DNA of 64,000 nt from Cyanoderma ruficeps. Taxonomy: Eukaryota > Chordata > Aves > Passeriformes > Timaliidae. This document shows positions 1 through 11,879 of this stretch, piece by piece. The notes under the pieces are model-generated. The model saw only the letters and a list, made by a program, of their open reading frames with translations, was not told the origin of the DNA and made no database searches. Numbering within the stretch: the first letter of the stretch is position 1; each line of letters opens with the position of its first letter. A program made the translations under genes and the position numbers. Where the stretch lies: the NCBI GenBank assembly GCA_008694505.1, contig VZDJ01004378.1:17936269-18000268 (forward strand), read 5' to 3'.

Positions 1-437
1 AAAAAAAAAAACAAGTACGGCAGACCAGAAGAGCCATGAACCAAATTCTAGGAGAACAAGAAGGGGTTTGCAAGATAATAAACCAGACGGGGTGTAATCG
101 TGATACTAAAAATTACACCCAGATCATCAACCATCTAATCACTGAAATTAGGCAGCTGACTCGCTCAGCAAAGAAAAGGTGGGACACAGTGTAGGAGGTC
201 CGAATCCCTCAGGAACAGAAAGGCTGGATGCTAGTAGCCGCAGGAATCCTGATCATGTTTGGCCTGGGATTTTTGGTAAAAAAAATATGCTCATGGGGGA
301 AGGGAAAAAGCCGTCTATTCCCATCCCCCTCCCAGAGAGGAAACCGGGCTGCTAGAATCCTGGATCGATTCGAGCAGGAAACCAGATTGAAGAGATTTGC
401 CAGAGGGAATGAATCGGACCAATGGGATGATAATTGA
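1..437 (+). pseudogene. Endogenous retrovirus env, transmembrane-subunit remnant
   Basis: One reading frame is open from the window edge, is broken by an in-frame TAG at 192-194, and resumes to a TGA at 435-437. The part before the stop resembles a retroviral TM ectodomain: it has a paired-cysteine loop with seven residues between the cysteines (about 87-113), preceded by a Gly/Glu/Gln-rich approach. The part after the stop has a strongly hydrophobic membrane anchor (about 228-280), followed by a basic cytoplasmic tail with Lys/Arg clusters. A polypurine tract and an LTR start just downstream, as expected for the 3' end of a provirus. The rest of the provirus lies outside the window. The stop lies before the membrane anchor, so a full-length anchored product is not expected. 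The retroviral class is uncertain; only one cysteine follows the loop, unlike the CX6CC pattern of gamma-type envelopes. Confidence 0.72.
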
Positions 438-490
438 GAAATATAGGCTGTAAATAATGAGAAAACCCCCCCAACAATCTGAGTTTCTTG

Positions 491-504
491 AAAGGGGGAG
501 GGAA
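491..504 (+). promoter_or_regulatory. Retroviral polypurine tract
   Basis: An uninterrupted run of A and G lies directly before a TG dinucleotide that starts the LTR. This is the position of the plus-strand primer in retroviruses. It lies 54 bases after the env stop. Confidence 0.7.
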
Positions 505-801
505 TGTTATTAATGTTACATATTGATTGGGGGGGGTTGAAAAATTAAACTCTTAAAGTTGTTAGAAAATACAGGCAAGAGGCAAGAGAAAGGCAAGTGG
601 AAGAATGCAGAGCCAAATTTACAAGTAAAAAGAACATGCCAGCTCAGTCCTCACAGCTCTCAACAGCCAAGATTATACTTGGGCTTTCAGAGGAGTTGCC
701 GTGCCTGACCTCGCCGGGAGAATAAAAGCTTTTAACTCTTTCTAAGGCAGAAGAGAACTGTCTCATACACTGTTCCTCATGGCTAGTAATTTTTTAGACA
801 A
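505..801 (+). mobile_element. ERV 3' LTR (right end uncertain)
   Basis: The LTR starts with TGTTATTAAT immediately after the polypurine tract. A poly(A)-type signal AATAAAAGC lies near 721, followed by about 80 bases of U5-like sequence ending in TAGACA at 801, giving TGT...ACA termini and a length near 300 bp. An alternative right end at 1566 (TCTCACA) follows a later AATAAA near 1501, so the LTR may be longer or composite. The 5' LTR is outside the window, so termini and target-site duplication cannot be compared. Confidence 0.5.
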
Positions 802-1566
802 AAAAAAAAGCCTAAGACCAAGATGATAAAAGAAAATAAAAAGAATCTCCCCCAATTGCCAAAGATGAAGACGAGTGGCCTTTGAGTTGGACGTCTCTTG
901 CGTAATAAAAGCCATAAATAGACCCTAACTCTTCTGAGTATAAATGAGACTGCATTTTGAATAAATGTTTTTTAGTTCAAAGCCAAAGACTCTGTGGCCT
1001 GTTTTTGGAGCCCTCCGCCCCAGGGGTGAATTTGGGGGAGACTACTAGTCCCAATAGAAAAAATGGCTAGTTTTTAGTACTAGGCCAAACGTCCTTAAAA
1101 GAGCCCTATCTAGTCTTAGTCCCTGTACGGTAGTAAGAGCACTGTGACAGAGAAGAAGAGGGTCACCATAGTAAAATTTTCTGAGTAGTGCCATGAGTGA
1201 CATAAGAGCACGAAAAAATGAACCTGTGTTTCCTGTGGGACGTCTGTAGTGCAAGAGAAACTCTCTTTCTTTCTCTAGATAGATTGAAGATTGTTTTTTT
1301 AAGAAATAATAGCTTGTTAGGAACCCAGAGTTGTAGAAGGTTTAAGCAAGTAGATATGAGAGTACGTGCTGGTGTCAACTGTTGAGCATTGTAAAGGATA
1401 GAAATTGGGGGGAGGAGAAAAAGTGTTGTGAGAAGTTTCTTATTCTGCCTTTAGATAATTAAGTTATCTTCCTGTGTTTATTGTCTATTGTCATGTAAAT
1501 TAATAAATGTCTTTTTCTATTTCAAGTGATAAGCCTGCTCTGCTCTGTTCCAACCACATCTCACAG
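802..1566 (+). mobile_element. LTR-derived sequence, composite or nested
   Basis: Two more R/U5-like blocks follow the first LTR. One has AATAAA near 960, then a G/C-rich stretch ending near 1045. The other has AATAAA near 1501, then a CTGCTCTGCTCTG-rich segment ending in CTCACA at 1566. A short motif around ATGGCTAGT...TTTTTAG occurs at about 779-800 and again at about 1063-1078. This fits nested insertion or a long LTR, but family and limits cannot be fixed by eye. The ORFs here (1045-1378 minus) have no recognisable content. Confidence 0.35.
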
Positions 1567-3442
1567 TAATTTATTAAAACTATACACTCATGAGTGCACT
1601 AACATTTACCCAGCGTCAACCCGTGACACAAAGGAAAATGTTTATAGAAGTGTAAGGTATTGGCAAAACATCAGCTCCTTTATGGGAAATTACCCCGATG
1701 TGGGTATTCCCACTCTACTGATTGTTATTGTATGTTTGCTTACTGTTCATCCAGCAAGTGTGCTGAATTTATTCAAAAATGCTTTATGATCTGTATTATA
1801 AATTTCTGTCCAGGAGAAAACTTAACCATCTGTACTTAACCATCTGTAAAAGAATACCCTGGAAATCTTCCAATGGTTTTGTATATCCTGTGGTATCCTA
1901 TGTCCCTTCTTTCATTTCAGCCATCTGATATTCCTCGCTTTTTGCTATCATCTAGGGTTATCATGCGAGTAAGTTTAAATTTTCAGAAAGAAGCAGATTC
2001 ACCACAGTTAATAGAGAAATTGATAGTGTTAAATGCTTTTCTGTAAAGGGAATAAAAAGGAATATGTAAAAAGAATGTGGTTTCCTAATAATTTTGCTAC
2101 CTACACATTTGAGCAAAGGCTATAAACATTTGAAAACTGCAAGGGAACTATCACTCAAATAGAAAACATGAAGAAACTTCCTTGCTTATGACATGAGTAA
2201 TAGATAAAGAATTTTTTTTTTGAGGTTTCATTGCAATGTGTGAACTTAAGAGAAAAAAAAATTTATTTTAGCTGCATTTGACTTCATGCCTTTGAAACAG
2301 ATTATATTGCTGCTGGAGAAAAATGAAATTGTATTAAATAGTGAATATATTTTCAGTGAGGGACAAATACAATAATTTAAAATACAGAAGATCACACATT
2401 TTAGTACAGGAGCACAGAATTTGACTAGTTTCAAAGTTTGAGGCAAGAAATTAGTAACATGTTTACCATGTAAATTAAATTCAATGATTGAAACGTAAAG
2501 GTTTTTTTGGTGGGGTTTTTTGGGTTTTTTGTTTTTGTTTTTTGTTTGTTTNTAACAGAAGCACAGTCTGAGTTACAAGGACTTGGCCAGATTTCAGAAT
2601 ATAAAATGCATTCAGTATTTGTTGGTACTGTAATATTTGGGTTAGGCTAAAATTACTCTTGCTCTTCTTGCTTTGAAAGTGTCAATTAATATCATAGGTT
2701 CCAGTTGGATCCCCTGATTGGTGAGGTGACAAAGATAAATGCATTCTTTGCATTTCTTCTGTAGTTTTGTGGGTTTTTTTCCTGCATTCTGTCTGTGCCA
2801 GCTGACACAATGTCCAGTTAATCTGTAATTTGACACTGTTGCACTATTTCACATAATTTTGCTGTTCTGTTTCTTAACTCCTTTCTTCTGGATTATTTGG
2901 TTCTTCTTTTCTAACAGAAAGCTGTGTGAAATCTTCCAAAGAAGAAAGCAGTTTCTATCCAAGCAGGAATATCCAACTTCAAAATAAACACTAAGTGTAG
3001 GTAAGTTCTTACAGTCTGAACAATGTCTTGAACACAATGCCTTCAAAATACATATGAAAGTAAAAAGAAGTAAAAATCAGAGGAGACCATAAGTTTGAAA
3101 AAAGAACAAAGAATCACATTCAAATAGCAGGTAGAGCTGTATAATGATAGAATTAAATACTTGCCTCATGACATGCTTAAAATTAACTAACATTTCACCA
3201 AGAGATATATCTGAGCAAATTATATTAAATACCTAAAAGAATCTTCCCTTGGATGAGGTAAAAGTATGAGATATTAAGATGAGATAGGACACGAAAATGA
3301 GATATTTTACAGAAGATTATTAATAAAAGCTTTTTAAAGAAAAATGTAGTCTGTGATCTTTATTTTGGTATTTATGGTGAGTTAATGCTAAAATGCTAAT
3401 CAGTCACATTGTTATGTTCTCAGATGTGCACTTGGTGATGAG
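1567..3442. other. Intergenic, no gene seen
   Basis: A/T-rich DNA with short uninformative ORFs. A G/T homopolymer tract with one unresolved base (n at 2552) lies at about 2502-2553. No exon, RNA gene or recognisable repeat was found otherwise. Confidence 0.6.
2502..2553. repeat. T/G-rich low-complexity tract
   Basis: Long T runs broken by G runs, ending with an ambiguous base at 2552. This is a likely sequencing or assembly weak point. Confidence 0.8.
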
Positions 3443-3448
3443 AAAAAT
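3443..3448. repeat. Target-site duplication, left copy
   Basis: AAAAAT, identical to 3753-3758 on the other side of the solo LTR. The A-rich sequence lowers the weight of the match, but it abuts both TG/CA termini exactly. Confidence 0.75.
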
Positions 3449-3752
3449 TGTCACGGGGTGAAGCTGGGCGTGTCCCAATTTAGGAACACTGAAATGAATC
3501 TTAGGAGGTGGCCGTTGTAGAAAAAACTCTCCTTCATTTTATTTTGACTCCAGTATTTATAGATATGTACAGAGTTCAAGGGATTGGCTACACAGGTCAC
3601 CACTCCTTCAACCTGGATGGTGGGCATCACCATCAATCATTTCTTCTCTCACAGGAGAAGTATGTAAACATTCTAAGAATAGACATTATTTCCATTAAGG
3701 CTGCGTGTGAAAGTTCTACAGAAAGACAAAAGACAGAAAACTCAAGACAACA
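3449..3752 (-). mobile_element. Solo LTR, minus orientation, with 6-bp TSD
   Basis: The element is 304 bp, starting TGTCACGG and ending AGACAACA on the plus strand. It is flanked by a perfect direct repeat AAAAAT at 3443-3448 and 3753-3758. Read on the minus strand it has promoter order: a CCAAT box (3583-3587), a TATAAATA box (3554-3561), and an AATAAA signal (3538-3543). A 6-bp duplication is typical of class II (ERVK-like) elements. There is no internal retroviral sequence, so this is a recombination-derived solo LTR. The 87-aa and 61-aa ORFs inside it are incidental. Confidence 0.82.
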
Positions 3753-3758
3753 AAAAAT
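3753..3758. repeat. Target-site duplication, right copy
   Basis: AAAAAT directly after the terminal CA of the solo LTR, matching 3443-3448. Confidence 0.75.
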
Positions 3759-4285
3759 CTCCTTTTTATGACTGTGCAATTAATTATTCAGTACCTATCA
3801 GTTGCTAAAGAAGACTTTTTTAAAATCTGGAAGATGTCAAGATGTCTTTCCAAAAGACAGAACTCTTGCGTACAAGAAGCTTTTTTCTTTTGCAAGAGAC
3901 TTTATTTTAGGAGCATAAAATAATCACTGCAGATAACTTCAGATGGAACACACTCAAGTAGCAGTTAACTCCCTCCTGTTAGATGTGGTTAAAAAGAATG
4001 GCAGTTTCCTCTCAGGAACCTCAGCACCCTTCCCTGTATCCTCAGAGGTTTTCAACTGAGGATCCCACATTGGTACTTGAGACCCTATAAAAGCCTTTGA
4101 GCAAGGACTCCTAGACATGAGCAACATATTGAAGAGAAGTAAGCAAGCAAGATCAGAAACTGAACCATAGAACTCATGCCCTCCTTAGGGCAAAGAAGAC
4201 TGTAGCCTTTTTTGGTTGAGTTTGTACTTGTATTGGACACCTAGCCCATGGTTAAACCCAAAGACTGTGGTGAGTGTGTAATGCC

Positions 4286-4321
4286 TTTTTTTTTTTTTTT
4301 TTTCTCTTNTTTTTTTTTTTT
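4286..4321. repeat. Poly-T tract with ambiguous base
   Basis: Nearly continuous T, interrupted by CTCTT and one n at 4309. Its length in the assembly is unreliable. Confidence 0.85.
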
Positions 4322-7300
4322 GCTCTTTGATGGCATGTTTGGTGTTCCTTAATTCTTCAAATTGTGTACAGGGTTGATTATAGTTATTTATAGAATGCAG
4401 ATGCTACAGACAAGTTAGAGATATTTAAGAGATCAAGCATACAGTGGTAATTTTTTATGCTTGGATAGATATGCAAGTACATATATAGTAGATTAAGTGC
4501 AGCACTTTCCGCTGTTGTTTTTCCACTGATGTTTTCCTCAGTTCTTTTTAAATACTTCAGATATTCCTCAAAACATAAAGTCTGAAACTAAAAGCTCAAA
4601 GCTCAATTATTATTTAAAATAATATAAGCAATTGTAACTTTTCTATTTGACAGGTTAATATTGCAATGGATTTGGTTCCACACAGAATGCTGGAAGGTGA
4701 AAGAAGTGGAGAAATAAACTTCACATTAATTTCCTGAAACTATTTTTACTGATGAGAAGCATGAAATTATACTGTAGCATCATCATCTATGTATGGAAGG
4801 TACAATACTTCTCTTTTCGTGAAAAACACTGTAGAAACATATAGAAGCAATATCTTATCATGTCCTGCAGTTTTGAGAATGTCTCTGTCCCATATGGCAT
4901 GTTGCATTTGCTTTCAAATAACAAGTGTTCCCAGGTGCAACTAATCCCAGGTGATGGGTAGGAGTTGGAGCTTCATGCATATCTCTATTGGACGAGTTTG
5001 GATCAGTTCCCATCTGTGACCTTGGACAAGGAATTTCTGCCTTCAGGGTTTTCCAGGTTGGTTGTTCTATGACAGCAGACATAGAACATCATGACAATCT
5101 CCACAGCCGGGGCCATGATGTAATGCCACAGGGTTTAGGACAGAACAGTAAGAGTCATGGCTGTTGACAGAAGTTTTTGTTGGAAAATGTGTCTTTGCTA
5201 GTTGGAAATATGCAGAGTTTTCCCTTTTAGAAAGAGGGTGAGGAACAGCAACAGTTAGGGAATATCCTAGAACCAGAGTATCGAGATGGGGTTTTGTTTC
5301 AATTAAAAAACCAGCTGTAATGACTTTGCATGATTTCTTTTGTTTAGGTTTTATTTAGTTTTTTTCAATTTGATGTCTTTTCATACCAGCTGAAAAAGAC
5401 ATCCCACTGGACTGTGCCACCAGGTTGCCTGATTACTTATACTAGTAAACCTTCCAACAAGAGAGTCAGACTTTAAAAAATTAATGCCTTATAAAAGTGA
5501 TATTATAAAAAGGAGTATGCATATTACTCTTCAGTTGGTAGCTGTGAAATGTTGGGACTGCAGGCCCGGAGAATTAAACTGATATGTACAGAGGTGTGAC
5601 GTGACCCTCAGTGCCAGGACAATTTCTCAGCTTTTCTTGCAGCACTTCACTGTTATTTTTAAATGTAATATGAACTATGAATATGTAGGAAAATTAAAGA
5701 ATTTTAAATGTTTTGTCCAGCTTCAAACAACTTTTCTTTACATTGTTTTCAAGAAAGCTCAGGAACCTTAACTTAGCAAGGGAACAAGTTGAAGGGGATG
5801 GTAGTCACAAAGGCATAGAACATTGATATTTGACTTTGCTTATTCTGCTAAATAAGTGGGCTTAGGTTCAGTCTCTCAAGACCAGCTGCTGCTTAGGAGC
5901 AGCCGACTCTCTAGGGACTTCCTGGAATCCTCTCCTCAGAGCAGTCCCAATATATCTGGAGAGCAGCTTTACAGATAAGCAGTGTCAGTTACTGAGAGGT
6001 CAGTGTTTCAGCTGCACCCAGCTGCTATTTGTTTTTTTTTTTTCATTTAGCAGTATAAATATATAATCAAAGTCTTCCCTCTAAGTTAATGCAGAAAGAA
6101 AAGTTTCTTTACTGGTTGTTGCAGTTCCCCTCATGTAAAGTGACTTTTTAACATGAAAGAAGGGGAGATACATTGCAGGAATCTCCTTGTGTTAATTAGT
6201 AGGAGGACAGTGACATCCATAGGCCCAAATTGATTGTATATATGCAAATGTCCTACGACAATTCTTGAACATCATGCCATGAGCCATTTCTGCAAACGTT
6301 TCAGCACCTTATGTCAGCCAGCAGCAACTACTGGCCTGATTATTTAAGATCATTTTTCAAGGAAAAAAAAAAAACAACTAGTTCAGAATCTGTCCATTTG
6401 GCAGTTCTGGAAGGGTTCTTGAGTTTCTCATTTTCACAGTCTTTGACAAATGTTTCAAATGTTCTTTTGGATTTGAATCTTCAGGAAAAGGGAAAAAAAA
6501 ACTCCAGCATGTCCAGCATGCCTAAGGCTTACACCTAAATCAGTGTCTAATATAAGAGAAACACATAAGATGATTTCCAGACAGTTGGATATATTTACAG
6601 GTAGAAGTCTCAAATAATTAACATAAAAGCAGGCTGGTAAAGTCTCAAGACAAAAGCCTGCAAAATATATTTTTAAAAAGTCATGAGCCATTCTACTAAA
6701 GTAATCATGGATGTTAAAAATGTTCACTTATTAATTTCTTGAGATTTCTTCTGGGAAGATTTTGATTTAATCCTAGTCATTCTGATTTCTTCATCCATAT
6801 TACAAATATCAGTGTCATCAAGAAAAAATAAATAATTTGCAAGACTTGGCAGCTGGGAGATAACCTCCTGTTGTTACAGTGATGTCCTAGACTTCACAAA
6901 ACTGAAGAATTTCATATCTTGAAAAACAAAGCACTAGATTTTGTTTATGTTTGTTACGAGAAAGGCATAAATGAGGCATAAATGCAGATTCCCTTCACAG
7001 ATGAATGTGTTTCCATCCACTCCCCCCCAGTTGTCAAAATTTTTTTCTAAAAACTTTAGTGCTTCCTTAGAGTGTTATGTACAGTGACAGGATGTTCTGG
7101 GACTTCAATACCAATTTCTGACACTGGGTGGATCTCTGAAGTCGGGAGAACAAGAAAATAAACCTTTAATTGACACTGTTTTGGCATGAGAAGAGTGGGT
7201 TGGGCTCCACCCTGTTTGTTAACGTCTTGATTTCTCCATTTTTAATCTCCTTTAGGACAGAGTTATTGTTGTTGACTGAAAGAATGGGAATAAATTATCA

Positions 7301-9746
7301 CAACAAATAGACAGTGCAATAGTCTTTCTGATGAGAAACTTCAGTTGCCGAAAACATTGGGAATCTGCAATTCTTTGACAAAGGACTTAAACTCATCTAA
7401 TTTTTGAAATACTTTTTCTTCACCACTTCTGCTGAATCTGGACTGAAGAGAAAAAGGTAAGGGATATTTCTGATTAACTTTTGAACACATGTTGTTATAG
7501 CCACCTCTTTTCGGTAAACTTTCCTTCATTCTTCTGTAGTTTTAGTTTTCCAGGATATTTTCACATTTCATACTTAATTATCCAGTTTCTAAACAGAAAA
7601 AGTCTTCAGTTCCATAGCAATGTTTGAAGTTGGATGTGTGAGTATTTGTCCTGGGAGAACCAGCATTAAAATTCTATACTGCCAAAGTCAAAATATTGTA
7701 TTTGTGTGACTTAATTTTTTGATTTAATAAGTATTCAATTGTACAAAATTAATTCTTTATTAAAAAGTAGATTTCCCAAAATCCTGTTTATTGATCACAG
7801 TGTACTTGCTGCTTTTGTCTGTCTGCAAAATACAGCTAAATCTGTAGTGCACTTGTCAAGTGCATTATCCTCTAATATTTATCTCTTCAAGGAAATAATA
7901 TTTATCTGGTTTAACAAAAAAGATAAGATACAATATGTAATTTTTCAGATACAACCTTAAAAATACAATTCACAACCTACAGTAAATCTAAGAATTATGA
8001 GTTTTAATTTATATTATAAACTTCATAATAATTGCTGCAGTATATGTAAGAAAAATAATTCTCTTCAAAAGTATAAGGCACCAGTGCTGTCCATAGTAGT
8101 TTTTAATAGGCTACTACTAAATTGTAGGGTCTTCTGTGGCACAAGACCAAATCAATACATTGTAATAAATGTGAAAGGTCCCATTGTACTGTGAATTTGA
8201 ATTTGCATTCAACCCACAACTGGATATTTCCATTATGAACTTTCCTTATAATTTCTTTGGTAGTTATATGGGTAACAAGTGAAGAATGATTTTATATTTT
8301 ATCTTATTACAGGATCCAGAGATTCTGCTTAGGGCTCAAAGCAACTTTTACAAACCTTTAATAAAACATTTCACTGTGAATAAAAAAATGGCAAATCATC
8401 TGGGTTTATGTTGTTTTTGTTAAGTTTTTCATGTGATCTGGAACAAGCCATTGACCAATATTACTTCTCTTCCTTAAACTTTGCCCATTTGTAAAGGTTT
8501 TTAACTTCTTCTGATTAACTGCTATAGAAACATAAAGTACTTCTTGCAATTCAGAGAGACACAATATCCTCAGTATTTAAGCTGTGTTTTCATAGCTGAT
8601 TCTTGTGCATATAACACCCAGCCACAATGTAACACTAATAGAGCCTTTATTCAGTTTTAATATTCATATTAATTTTGATACTTCACTTTCAACTATTCCA
8701 TGCTTTTAGTAACATAAAAAGATGAAATAAAGTTGAAGGTGATTTAAGAGGCCTCTTACATGCTTTAGTAGATTGTATATAATGGATTATAAATGTAAAC
8801 TAAGAAATATAACTGCAGAAAAGAGGTATGACAACTATTTCTCTATACTTCCTTAATCAGAACTGAATTAAGCACATATGCAGTAACCCCTACTGTGCCT
8901 CCAATCTTAATCAACTGAAACAGACATAAATGAGGACTACATTCAATAGTGGATGAAATGAAGAGATGGTTACTGTATTTCTCCTATCAGAGCTACCAGG
9001 AGCCCATCAGTATTCATCACATGGTTTCATTAATCCATTTGATGGTGTTGATATAATCTCCCTTGAGTTTTTGGGTCAATCTTCACATTGTATCACCACA
9101 TCTTCCCTGACTTTTGTGGCATTGCAGCATTGTACAGCCACAAAGCGTTCGCACCAGAATGCATGAAGTCTGTTTTGTTACAAAAGCATCCCACTCTCTT
9201 CACATGGAAGGGGCAGAGAACTGGAGTCACTTTAGAGCAACTGAAAACAATGTTGGCAAAAGGCAATGGGGAAGATAGAAAGTCATATCCTGACTGGAGA
9301 CCCAACAGATGAAACACTATGGCCCATTGATTACACTGGCAGAGTTTACCCTTCAAACAGCCAGTATGTAGTTTAGTGCCCTTTTATTTCAGATGCAGAT
9401 AAAGACATTATGAGCAACTGCTTGAAAAGTCTCAGTCAAAAATTATTTACATACACACAGCATTTCAGTAATTGAGCCATTGTTCAAAGAAAGCATAATT
9501 TACCATCCCGTTAAGGAGATTATTTTTGGAATGAGCCACACATTTCCATTACTCTTCATCTTCCAGTGACTCACAGTGTGGTCTATGTTTTGAACCTTTA
9601 CAAGGAAACATAAATTCACAAATAGTTGGACTTTATAGCCTGTTCATGTGGTTTCTTTATTAGGAAGAAATGGTTAAGAATATTACATTTTTTTTTCCTT
9701 TTGCTAAGTGCTTCTGAGCTAATATAAAAGCATACCAGTTGTAATT

Positions 9747-9832
9747 GATTTTTTGGGTGTTTGTTTGTTTTGGTTTTTTGTTTGTTAGGGTTTTTTTTGG
9801 TTTGGTTTTGTTTTGTTGTTGTTGTTGTTAAG
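9747..9832. repeat. T/G-rich low-complexity tract
   Basis: Runs of T separated by G or GG, ending in a short GTT microsatellite. On the minus strand it forces a Lys/Asn/Thr-rich ORF that is not a gene. Confidence 0.85.
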
Positions 9833-10773
9833 GTTCTAAACTCAGTACCGAATGCAAACAAAACTCTTGTAATACAGACATCCCCTAGAAAATCCATTAG
9901 TCTGCTGGTTGGAATAGTCAGTTAAAATAGTAAATCCAATTTCCATCCTTGTTCTGCTTAGTTCTGGCAAGTCAAGACTAGTAAGCATTGGTCTTCTACA
10001 TGCCCAGTGATTTCCAAGTTATTGATAAAACTGTCATGTCTGCAGTCAGACATCTCTTTTTGAGTTCATTACATTCAATCTTGATAACCAAGAAGACAAA
10101 AATTTTTTTTTTAAATGCTTGGCAAAATCCAGGCCAGGTCACTAACAACCTGGAGGCAATTTTTTTTTAATTAAGATTTTATTCCATATGTAGATGTAGC
10201 TTTGGTTGACCCCCTCACCTCCCAGTATCTCTTACAAATTATTTTAAGCACAATGAAAGATCTTAAATCTTTAGCAGTATTTGTTGCAGTATAAACAGAC
10301 AGGACTCTTATTTCTTCATGCAGGAAAAGCCAATCTTTAATGTTACAGCCCATTTTTATGCAGGTTTCAAAGACATAATATTTAACTTGGATTGGTTAGT
10401 AACTTTCTTGCCTCTCAATTCATTGGTTAGAAGGTGCTTGTGTGTGTAGATGCTAACACCTCTTTCCACAGGTGTTTACATATTTTCTTTGCAGATTCTC
10501 ATGGGATGGAGTTCTTGTTTTTACAGGTGCGAATGGCTTTTTTACAAGAGTAGATTGTTGTGCTAACTGATTGTCATTCTCATAATTCTTTTTCATGGGA
10601 ATTAACAGGCTAGCTATTAATTCAGCTGCACTTAGCCTAAGTAAAAAGCCTAAGCCATGATTTATAAGGCCTTTTTTTTATAGGGTTTTTTACCTATCTG
10701 CAACAAGTATTAACCAGAATTGTCTGCTAAACAACCTGAAGGTAAACGTGACAGAGTTCTTGGGCCGAAGATC

Positions 10774-11565
10774 TGTCCTGGTGTAGGCTGGGATAGAGTT
10801 AGTTTCTTCTTGATAGCTGGTACATTGCTGTGTTTTGGATTCGGTATAAGAATAATGCTGATAACATCCTGGTGTTTTGGTTGTTGCTAAGTTGTGTTTA
10901 TCCAAGGACTTTCTTGGTCTCATGCTCTGACAGTGAGGTGGTACGCAACAAAAAAANAAAAAAAAAAAAAAAAAAAAGAACAAAAAACCCACAAAAAAAC
11001 CAAACAAAAAGCCCCAAACAAACAAAAAACCCCAACCAAAACAAAACAAAACAACCACCACAAACAAACCAAAAAAACAATCCCCAAAAAACCACAACAA
11101 AAAACCCATCAAAACAGAAACAAAACCGAAACAATCAACCAAACAAAAACCCCACCAAAAAAAACCCCAAAAAACCCCCAACAACAACAAGAAAACACGA
11201 AACAGCTGTGAGGGAGCACAGCTTGGACAGCTTACCTGAACTGGCAAAAGGGATATTCCACACTATAGACTACCCTGCCTTGTTGCATAAACTGAAGCAG
11301 TTACCTGTAAGGGGGGCTAAGTGGGTTCAGGGATGGTGTCTGGCATCAGTCAGCATATGATGAGCAATTCCTTTGTTCATAATTAGGTTTTCCTTTTTAT
11401 TGTCATTGTTATTACGTCCTTCTTTTTTTCCTTTATTTCAATTATTAAACTGTTTTATCTCAACCTACAAGTTTTGCTTTTGATTCTCCTCCCCATTCCA
11501 CCAGGGTGGGGTGGAGGTGAGCAACTGTGGCGTTCTTAGTTGCCAACCAGTTTTAAACCTCAACA
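10774..11565 (+). mobile_element. Solo LTR, ERVL-type, with internal A/C-rich expansion
   Basis: The element begins TGTCCTGGTGTAGGCTGGGA and ends TTTTAAACCTCAACA, the terminal pattern of a common avian ERVL-class LTR as I recall it. It has an ATTAAA signal at 11444-11449 near the 3' end. The flanks AGATC (10769-10773) and AGACC (11566-11570) look like a 5-bp target-site duplication with one mismatch. A roughly 250-bp A/C-rich tract (about 10950-11200) sits in the middle and accounts for the long ORFs on both strands. No internal retroviral genes are present, so it is a solo LTR. Confidence 0.78.
10950..11200. repeat. A/C-rich low-complexity expansion inside LTR
   Basis: Poly-A with an unresolved base (n at 10957), then irregular AAAACC/CAAA units. 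It has no stops in several frames and so creates spurious Lys/Asn/Thr-rich (plus) and Phe/Gly/Val-rich (minus) ORFs. Confidence 0.85.
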
Positions 11566-11879
11566 AGACCCTAAAATCTAACTATGACCAGTGTGGGAAA
11601 AATATATATGTGCATAGTTCCATCACTGCTTCTCAGTCTGCCTAAACAAGTTAAACTGCTGACTTGAATCATTATGTATGACAAGTTACACCTACTTGCT
11701 GTGGCAGATGTGGAGGACATGGGTTTTCACAGGATAAAAATGTATGTAACCTAATGGTTCTGAATCATTTACAAGTTATCTCAATCTAAAATCCAGCCAA
11801 TCCTGTTCCCTGCATAGCTATAATTCTGCACACATTATGCTCTACATGATACAGCAGCGATGCAGCTCTGATGCCAGTC

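Larger units (their letters stand above)
3759..10773. other. Intergenic, no gene seen
   Basis: Seven kilobases of A/T-rich DNA without a supportable exon or RNA gene. It holds a long T tract with an unresolved base (about 4286-4321, n at 4309), a T/G low-complexity tract (about 9747-9832), and many short ORFs without domain content. Part of the sequence may be decayed repeat that I cannot name. Confidence 0.55.

Noticed and set aside
9088..9356. Overlapping ORFs on both strands with protein-like composition
   Set aside because: No family match that I can recognise, no splice or promoter context, and equal openness on both strands.
10690..11360. Long ORFs on both strands (up to 185 aa)
   Set aside because: They exist because the A/C-rich tract lacks stops; composition is Phe/Gly/Val or Lys/Asn/Thr only and the sequence is an LTR.
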